Shown: positions 23,865 to 30,112 of the stretch, piece after piece
Layout: each line of letters starts with the position of its first letter
Position numbering within the stretch: position 1 is the first letter of the stretch
Origin: Bifidobacteriaceae bacterium
GTDB lineage: Bacteria > Actinomycetota > Actinomycetes > Actinomycetales > WQXJ01
Direction of reading: 5' to 3'
Length of the DNA: 30,112 nt
Assembly: GCA_031266115.1 (NCBI GenBank)
Contig: JAISBQ010000126.1
Span: 1 to 30,112 of the forward strand
Made by a program: the position numbers and the translations under genes
Notes under the pieces: generated by a model
What the model was told of the DNA's origin: nothing
What the model saw: the letters and a program-made list of their open reading frames with translations, nothing else
The model's database searches: none

Positions 23865-24183
23865 GGACTCTCCTTCTCGGTCGCCGCCTTCGGTCACGCT
23901 CGGCCACCGCGCCGTCGCCCAGCGCCTCGCGGCGCGCAGACGCTGCCCCAGATCGCGGCCCTGTCGACACCGCTTGGTGGGCAGCGTACCCCCGGCCAGC
24001 GTCACATGTGGTGAAGCGATCCGCGAGCCCAGGACGGGCCGTGAGACCGTGAGCGAGACGATCCGGCGCAGGGCGCCTGCCCGGGGGCCACTCGGAATGG
24101 AATGGAGACCATCGGGGTCACCACCCGCAAACGACCTGCCGGCCCGCGCGAACAGCCGCGGCGCTGGCGAAGGAGTGTCATCC
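23865..24183. other. 319-bp divergent intergenic region between exporter and MFS transporter
   Basis: I see no gene here. It must hold divergent promoters. A TACGCT on the minus strand (23983-23988) is a possible -10 for the exporter genes. An 8-bp palindrome CACATGTG (24003-24010) and a short direct repeat CCGTGAG (around 24039-24054) are possible operator elements, with weak support. Confidence 0.35.
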
Positions 24184-25611
24184 ATGAGCCCAACCGACCC
24201 AAGTCCACGGGTCGAGACGCGCTACCAGACCCTGTTGAGTCGGGCTGTCATCGTCTCCACCTTTGGCGGGCTGCTGTTCGGGTTCGATACCGGCGTCATC
24301 AACGGTGCGCTGCCGTACATGCGCCAGCCCGGCCAGCTATCCCCAACCCTCCTGTCCCGAGCCATGGAGGGCGTCATCGCCTCGTCACTCCTCGTCGGAG
24401 CGGCCTTCGGGGCACTGTGCGGTGGGCGCCTGGCGGACCGATTCGGACGACGACGCACCATTTCCATCTTGGCGATCATCTTCACGGTCGCCGCGGTGGG
24501 ATGCGCCACGGCACCGAACGTTCCCGCGATTGTCGGGTTCAGGATCCTCCTCGGGCTGGGCGTCGGTGGCGCCTCGGTCACGGTCCCCGCCTATCTCGCT
24601 GAGATCGCCCCCGCGAGCCGCCGCGGACGGATCGTGACGCGTAACGAGTTGATGATCGTTAGCGGACAATTCCTCGCCTTTGTCTCCAACGCCGTCCTCG
24701 CCAATGCGTTTGTCGCACGTCCTGGCATTTGGCGATGGATGCTAGCGATGGCGGTCGTCCCCGCCATCGCTCTGTGGGTCGGTATGAGCTTCATGCCGGA
24801 ATCACCGCGATGGTTCGCCCTTCGCCACCGCTATGAGGAGAGTCTGCAGGTGCTGTGCCGGATCCGTCCGCCGGGCACCGCGCGCGCTGAGGCGGCCGAG
24901 ATTCGCCGGTCGGTCGAAGCCGAGCGTCTGGCGGCTAAGTCCTCGTGGCGAGAGCTGGTGACAACTCCTTGGCTTCGCCGGGTCTTGCTCATCGGAATCC
25001 TCATCGCTGTGGTCAATCAGATCAACGGCGTGAATTCCATCATGTATTACGGCACCCAGGTCATTTCTGACTCTGGCTTGACTCTGAGCGCCTCGCTCAT
25101 CGCCAACATCGGCAACGGCCTGATGAGCCTGATCGCCATGATCGTCGGGATCTGGCTGCTCGGCTATGTGGGACGCCGCCGCATGGTCATCACCGGTCTC
25201 GTCGGTACCACATCCGCACATCTCGCCATCGGAACGGTATCGCTGATCATGACTGACGGAAGGATCAAGGCTTATGTAGTCTTATCGCTGACGATGGCGT
25301 TCCTCGCCTTCATGCAAGGCGCCGTCGGCCCGGCGACGTGGGTCCTACTGTCGGAAGTATTCCCTACCAGGGTTCGTGGTCTCGGAATGGGTGCAGCGAT
25401 CTTCGTGATGTGGACAACCAACTTCGTGATCACCTTGCTATTCCCGTGGGCCGTGTCCACTGACGGGATCGGCATCTCCCGCACATTCTTCGTCTTTGCC
25501 GGATTGGGATGTCTAGCTATCGCGACCTGCATCGCATGGCTCCCAGAAACCAAGGGCAAATCCTTGGAACAGATCGAGTGGACATTCGCTGACGGGCGCA
25601 TCCCGCGCTGA
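24184..25611 (+). CDS. MFS sugar-porter family transporter (inositol/sugar:proton symporter type)
   Basis: This is a 12-segment major-facilitator permease of 475 residues. Sugar-porter hallmarks are all present: FGGLLFGFDTGVINGAL in the first segment, RLADRFGRRRT in the 2-3 loop, FMPESPRWF at the end of segment 6, QINGVNSIMYYGTQV in segment 7, and PETKGKSLEQIEW at the C-terminus. The start ATG 24184 has GAAGGAG upstream. FDTGVINGALPYM resembles actinobacterial myo-inositol transporters of the IolT type, but galactose or xylose cannot be excluded. A decayed sugar-phosphate isomerase/epimerase of the IolE/IolI type lies just downstream on the other strand, consistent with a former inositol or sugar locus. 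Confidence 0.92.
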   Translation: MSPTDPSPRVETRYQTLLSRAVIVSTFGGLLFGFDTGVINGALPYMRQPGQLSPTLLSRAMEGVIASSLLVGAAFGALCGGRLADRFGRRRTISILAIIFTVAAVGCATAPNVPAIVGFRILLGLGVGGASVTVPAYLAEIAPASRRGRIVTRNELMIVSGQFLAFVSNAVLANAFVARPGIWRWMLAMAVVPAIALWVGMSFMPESPRWFALRHRYEESLQVLCRIRPPGTARAEAAEIRRSVEAERLAAKSSWRELVTTPWLRRVLLIGILIAVVNQINGVNSIMYYGTQVISDSGLTLSASLIANIGNGLMSLIAMIVGIWLLGYVGRRRMVITGLVGTTSAHLAIGTVSLIMTDGRIKAYVVLSLTMAFLAFMQGAVGPATWVLLSEVFPTRVRGLGMGAAIFVMWTTNFVITLLFPWAVSTDGIGISRTFFVFAGLGCLAIATCIAWLPETKGKSLEQIEWTFADGRIPR

Positions 25612-25855
25612 TTCGCCAGCCAGTGACAGTGCAGTCTCCCTTGAGACCCACGGCACCGACCCCGCACGCGGACCCCTCGTCTGACCCTGCCCGGCGACGG
25701 CGCCTCGACCGGGCCGACGCGCCGCTCCGCAGCGGTCAACTCACGCCACGACCCACGTCCGCGACGCTCTGCACGCAAAGAAGCGACCCAGCCGCTGGCA
25801 TACCCCCCGGTGCCGCCCGCGACAGGGTCGCGATTGGAAGGCGGTCGTCTCGCCG

Positions 25856-25869
25856 GCGCCAATTGGCGC
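25856..25869. terminator. perfect 14-bp palindrome, possible short terminator or protein site
   Basis: GCGCCAATTGGCGC is its own reverse complement and can form a 5-bp stem with an AATT loop, followed by TTTA on the plus strand. It lies 245 bp after the MFS stop and 2 bp past the isomerase remnant stop. The stem is short and the T-run weak, so a bound protein dimer is equally possible. Confidence 0.25.
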
Positions 25870-25870
25870 T

Positions 25871-26201
25871 TTAGGCAAGAGCCGCAAGGTACTCGATCGA
25901 CCGCTGCACCTCTTCGTGCGGCGCACAAGCGGCGGCTGCGTCGCGAAGGACGCTGTCTTGCTCCATAACATGCCAACCACGGAACCCAGCACACTTGAGC
26001 GCTGCGACGATGGCGGCGAAATCGACGTCACCACATCCCAGCGACACAAATATACCTCAAGCCCGCCGCGTCGTAGAACACCGAAGCGCCGGTTTGGGCG
26101 TCTTTGGCCTTCGCGGCATCACCATCTTTCGCATGAACATGCACGATGACGTGCGGATACCGCGGAGCAATGATCGCGCCGATGCGCCTGTGTCTCGCTG
26201 C
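25871..26201 (-). pseudogene. remnant of a sugar-phosphate isomerase/epimerase (IolE/IolI-like TIM barrel)
   Basis: On the minus strand a frame from about 26201 reads RRIGAIIAPRYPHVIVHVHA then KDGDAAKAKD, typical of the HVHxKD strand in xylose-isomerase-like TIM barrels. Near 26045-26054 the frame is broken by one extra base. After the shift it continues FVSLGCGDVDFAAIVAAL, then GFRGWHVMEQDS and ends in EYLAALA at the TAA 25871-25873. These are the C-terminal family elements (LGxGDVDF, GxxGWxVxEQD). The N-terminal two thirds are absent: the similarity begins right at the TAG of the neighbouring kinase gene, in the same frame. A sequencing error could explain the shift but not the truncation. 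Confidence 0.7.
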
Positions 26202-27155
26202 CTACCGCGCACGCGATGCCAGGTAATGCCGCAGGCCAGCCAGGTCCACCCCGTGCTCCTGCTCCCATCGACGGATCGCCTCCCCGGTTCCGGCCGCCCG
26301 CACCAAGGACGATGCCGGCCCGCCCCACGGCAACTCCTCATCGCCCTCCGCGATCACGGTGACAGGGACGACCGGATCTCCGGCAGCGATCGCGTCGACC
26401 AGCGCTCGCTGGCCAGCAACGACGAAGAAGAACGGGCGAACGTGGACGGCGGCAATCCGGGGCGCCGGATCGCGGGGCCCGCTGGTGCGGGCGAGGCCAC
26501 CGGGGGCGCCATCGGCCGTGGAGGGATCGGCATCGTCGGCATTCGGGAATGCGGGAATCACCGTGCGGGGACTCACCAGGATGCGGCGAGGGGCGGGGGG
26601 TGCGGCGTGGGCGTGAGCGATGAGAATCGCCGCCTCGGTGACATCCAGGGTGGAGGTGTCGACCACGAGGTCGAAGTTCGCGAGGCGGGCAACATCCACC
26701 CCATAGATCGCCTTGAACCGGCGACCTTCGCTGGCGGAACGGTCGAGGATGGCGGCAAAAGCCTCGCCGACGGAGCCGTAGTGTTCGGCGGCGGCCGCTC
26801 CCCTGCCCACAACACGCTGCGCGGCAACATAGGGGTCCACCGTGAGCCATACCTTGAGTGCACCGGGGACAAAGTGCCAAGCCATTCGCGAATCGAAGAT
26901 GATTCCGCTTGTCGCCTCGCGAGCCACCCTGACAGTCATCCCGTCGATCCGGTCATCGATGGACCAGTCCGATTCGGCGTGAAGGTTGGCCTCCAATGTC
27001 GTCATGTGGAGCGACGAGGCGATCTCACGTTGGAGAGACCCGGTGGACACCACGGGATAGTCCAGCATCTTGGACAGCTCCGCAGCCACCGAACTCTTGC
27101 CGCTGCCCAAGTCGCCTGAGATGGCGACGTGTCGTGATGGAACAGAATCGCGCAT
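26202..27155 (-). CDS. cytidylate-kinase-like P-loop kinase fused to a ParB/sulfiredoxin-like domain
   Basis: This is a 317-residue two-part protein. The N-terminal 180 residues look like a cytidylate kinase-type enzyme: P-loop SGDLGSGKSSVA (about 13-24), STGSLQREIA, GIIFDSRMAWHF, and RFKAIYGVDVARLANFDLVV. After a Pro/Ala-rich link, residues about 195-317 include RRILVSPRTVIPAF and VHVRPFFFVVAGQRALVDAI then AAGDPVVPVTV. That pattern recalls the ParB/sulfiredoxin fold (the xxGxHRxxAAxxAG element). I chose ATG 27153-27155, which has AAGGAG about 10 nt upstream. It follows argA by 41 bp on the same strand. The real substrate is unknown; a nucleotide or small-molecule kinase is likely. Confidence 0.75.
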   Translation of the reverse strand: MRDSVPSRHVAISGDLGSGKSSVAAELSKMLDYPVVSTGSLQREIASSLHMTTLEANLHAESDWSIDDRIDGMTVRVAREATSGIIFDSRMAWHFVPGALKVWLTVDPYVAAQRVVGRGAAAAEHYGSVGEAFAAILDRSASEGRRFKAIYGVDVARLANFDLVVDTSTLDVTEAAILIAHAHAAPPAPRRILVSPRTVIPAFPNADDADPSTADGAPGGLARTSGPRDPAPRIAAVHVRPFFFVVAGQRALVDAIAAGDPVVPVTVIAEGDEELPWGGPASSLVRAAGTGEAIRRWEQEHGVDLAGLRHYLASRAR

Positions 27156-27196
27156 GGCGGCAGGCTCCTTGGCGTCGGGCGGCGGTGGTCCCAACC

Positions 27197-27817
27197 CTAC
27201 CGATGCCCCGGCGCGGGTCCGCCGGCCACTCCCGACATGCTCGCCGCGGTGGCACCGACATCGGCCTCATCACCGCCGGCTCCGGGTACGGACCGATCCA
27301 GCGCCAGCGAGAGCAGCATCCGCGTGTTGCCCAGGGTGTTGGGCTTGACTCGTGCAAGGTCGAGGAACTCGGCCACGCCGTCATCGTGCGAGCGCAACAA
27401 TTCCGCGTACACCCGCGGCGTCACGGGGGTCCCGGCAATCTCGCCAAATCCATGGCACCGGAAGAAACCCACCTCGAACGTCAAGCAGAACACCCGCTCC
27501 AGGCGCAGATCACGCGCCCGCGCCAGGAGGGCTTCAAGAATGAGATGTCCTATGCCGGCCCCGCGGTATTCGGGAAGAACGGCCAAGGTACGAACCTCGG
27601 CCAGATCGGCCCACATGACGTGAAGAGCGCCGCACCCAACAACCCGCTCATCGACTATGGCAACAACGAATTCTTGGACAGACTCATAATAGGCAACAGG
27701 AGGTTTGGCGACGATAAATCGGCGATCCACGTACGGCGACACGAGTGCGCGCACGCCGACGATGTCGGCCGGTCGGGCAGGTCTGACAACCACCCCGGAT
27801 TCCGGGGGCGAATCCAT
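27197..27817 (-). CDS. argA: amino-acid N-acetyltransferase (N-acetylglutamate synthase, Rv2747 type)
   Basis: This GNAT enzyme acetylates glutamate with acetyl-CoA, the first step of arginine synthesis. The 206 residues carry the GNAT core VVGCGALHVMWADLAEVRTL followed by the acetyl-CoA loop EYRGAGIGHLIL, then RVFCLTFEVGFFRCHGF and EIAGTPVTPRVY. The closing segment AEFLDLARVKPNTLGNTRML closely matches the mycobacterial stand-alone ArgA (Rv2747) as I remember it. The last 35 residues are a variable Gly/Ala-rich tail. The start ATG 27815-27817 lies 6 bp after the deoC stop with GGAG about 11 nt upstream, so it is probably co-transcribed with deoC. No other arginine gene is in the window. Confidence 0.9.
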   Translation of the reverse strand: MDSPPESGVVVRPARPADIVGVRALVSPYVDRRFIVAKPPVAYYESVQEFVVAIVDERVVGCGALHVMWADLAEVRTLAVLPEYRGAGIGHLILEALLARARDLRLERVFCLTFEVGFFRCHGFGEIAGTPVTPRVYAELLRSHDDGVAEFLDLARVKPNTLGNTRMLLSLALDRSVPGAGGDEADVGATAASMSGVAGGPAPGHR

Positions 27818-27823
27818 GAAGCG

Positions 27824-28474
27824 CTATTCTCCAAGCTCCGCCACGATAGCGGCGGTGTGGGAGGTGCCGAGGCGGGTGGCGCCGGCGCTCACCAAGGCGC
27901 GGGCATCAGCCAGTGTCCGGATGCCGCCGGATGCCTTGACTCCGAGGCGGCCGCGAACGGTCCTGGCGATCAAGTCGACGGCGTGGGGGGTGGCACCGCC
28001 AGCGGGATGGAAACCGGTGGACGTCTTGATCCAGTTCGCCCCGGCATCCTCGGCCGCCCAGCACGCTGCCACGATCTGAGCGTCGCTCAACGCGGCCGAT
28101 TCGATGATCACCTTGAGGGCCACGCTCTCGGGCAGCCCAGTGCGCACAGCCGCGATCTCGGCGCCCACCAGGGACCACTCGGCGGCCTTGGCGCGGCCCA
28201 GGTTCATCACCATGTCGACTTCCTGGGCGCCATCGGCGGCGGCACGGGCGGCCTCGGCAGCCTTGATCTCTGGATAGTGAGCCCCGGACGGGAAGGCGAC
28301 AACCGTGACCACGGTCAAGCCCTGGGCGTCAAGCGGGAGGAAAGAGGGGGCCACACACACCCCGTGGACCCCGAGCTCAAGGCCCTGCGCCACCAACCTG
28401 TCCACGTCGCTCCACGTCGCCTCCGGCGCCAACGCCGCATGATCGATCATCTGGGCAAGCTCGCGACGGTTCAC
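27824..28474 (-). CDS. deoC: deoxyribose-phosphate aldolase
   Basis: This enzyme cleaves 2-deoxyribose-5-phosphate to acetaldehyde and glyceraldehyde-3-phosphate through a Schiff base, completing deoxynucleoside breakdown. The protein is a 216-residue TIM barrel. IDHAALAPEAT opens the barrel; VTVVAFPSGAH, EVDMVMNLG and KVIIESAAL follow. The Schiff-base lysine lies in WIKTSTGFHPAG near residue 150, and the second active-site lysine is in VKASGGIRT near 180. The GTG start (28472-28474) has a strong site GAGGAGGT upstream. It fits with the purine nucleoside phosphorylase and adenosine deaminase genes in the same window as nucleoside salvage, though they are not in one operon. It is followed closely by argA. 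Confidence 0.95.
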   Translation of the reverse strand: MNRRELAQMIDHAALAPEATWSDVDRLVAQGLELGVHGVCVAPSFLPLDAQGLTVVTVVAFPSGAHYPEIKAAEAARAAADGAQEVDMVMNLGRAKAAEWSLVGAEIAAVRTGLPESVALKVIIESAALSDAQIVAACWAAEDAGANWIKTSTGFHPAGGATPHAVDLIARTVRGRLGVKASGGIRTLADARALVSAGATRLGTSHTAAIVAELGE

Positions 28475-28617
28475 GGGGTACCTCCTCGTATGGGACTGCC
28501 CGGGCGAATAGGCACGGGGCGCTGCCAGCAGGATACTCGGTCACAGGCGTGGGCGGGCGTGATCCAGCCACCGGATCGGGCGATCTGGCGGGACCGTCGG
28601 CGGGACATCCGCGCCAC

Positions 28618-30112
<1,495 letters not shown>

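Noticed and set aside
22806..24014. A 402-codon plus-strand frame.
   Set aside because: It is antisense to the ABC ATPase, whose Walker and signature motifs are intact on the minus strand.
25272..25994. A 240-codon minus-strand frame crossing the MFS 3' end and the gap beyond.
   Set aside because: Its second half is antisense to the transporter and its first part is out of frame with the isomerase remnant; no similarity is seen.

Overview
The window is about 30 kb of high-GC DNA from a Gram-positive actinobacterium (Actinomycetota). The evidence is GTG starts, TANNNT promoters close to start codons, a fused biotin carboxylase/carrier protein, a stand-alone N-acetylglutamate synthase of the mycobacterial Rv2747 type, an Rv3235-family protein, a DUF6912 protein and ClpC. 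A tyrosine-kinase capsule module with DUF4012 suggests a relative of Actinomyces or Bifidobacterium, but I cannot fix the genus. No rRNA, tRNA, insertion sequence, prophage or CRISPR array is visible.

Layout. 1-4045: the 3' end of adenosine deaminase (+), a large unnamed protein with two S1-like segments and a coiled coil (-), and purine nucleoside phosphorylase (-); the first and last belong to purine salvage. 4188-7155: an Rv3235-family gene (-) diverges from a DUF6912 / HAD phosphatase / DNA methyltransferase run (+), with two DnaA-box-like sites in the divergent gap. 7205-10207: an acyl-CoA carboxylase alpha chain and a membrane acyltransferase (both -). 10368-18310: a cell-envelope block with a secreted LGFP/amidase protein (+), mannose-1-phosphate guanylyltransferase (-), a DUF4012 protein (+), and a low-molecular-weight tyrosine phosphatase and Wzz/BY-kinase (both -). 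18311-24183: a run on the minus strand of YihY/BrkB membrane protein, 2H phosphoesterase, trpS, exonuclease III and a two-gene ABC exporter. 24184-26201: a sugar/inositol-type MFS transporter (+) and a decayed sugar-phosphate isomerase (-). 26202-30112: a kinase-like fusion protein, argA, deoC and the C-terminal part of clpC (all -).

The most interesting structure is in the envelope block. The promoter, ribosome-binding region and first ~25 codons of the Wzz/kinase gene occur a second time, in opposite orientation, 4.8 kb away in front of the DUF4012 gene. There they end in a stop codon that overlaps the DUF4012 start by 11 bp. The intact kinase copy carries a ~315-nt leader that the second copy lacks. 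That leader holds a tandem 11-bp repeat and a possible 62-codon cysteine-containing reading frame. DUF4012, the kinase and the phosphatase may therefore share one promoter type and act together in surface-polysaccharide control.

Other points of interest are the S1/coiled-coil protein, a P-loop kinase fused to a ParB/sulfiredoxin-like domain, a solitary beta-class DNA methyltransferase with lower-GC codons, and an isomerase pseudogene that starts in frame directly after its neighbour's stop codon.
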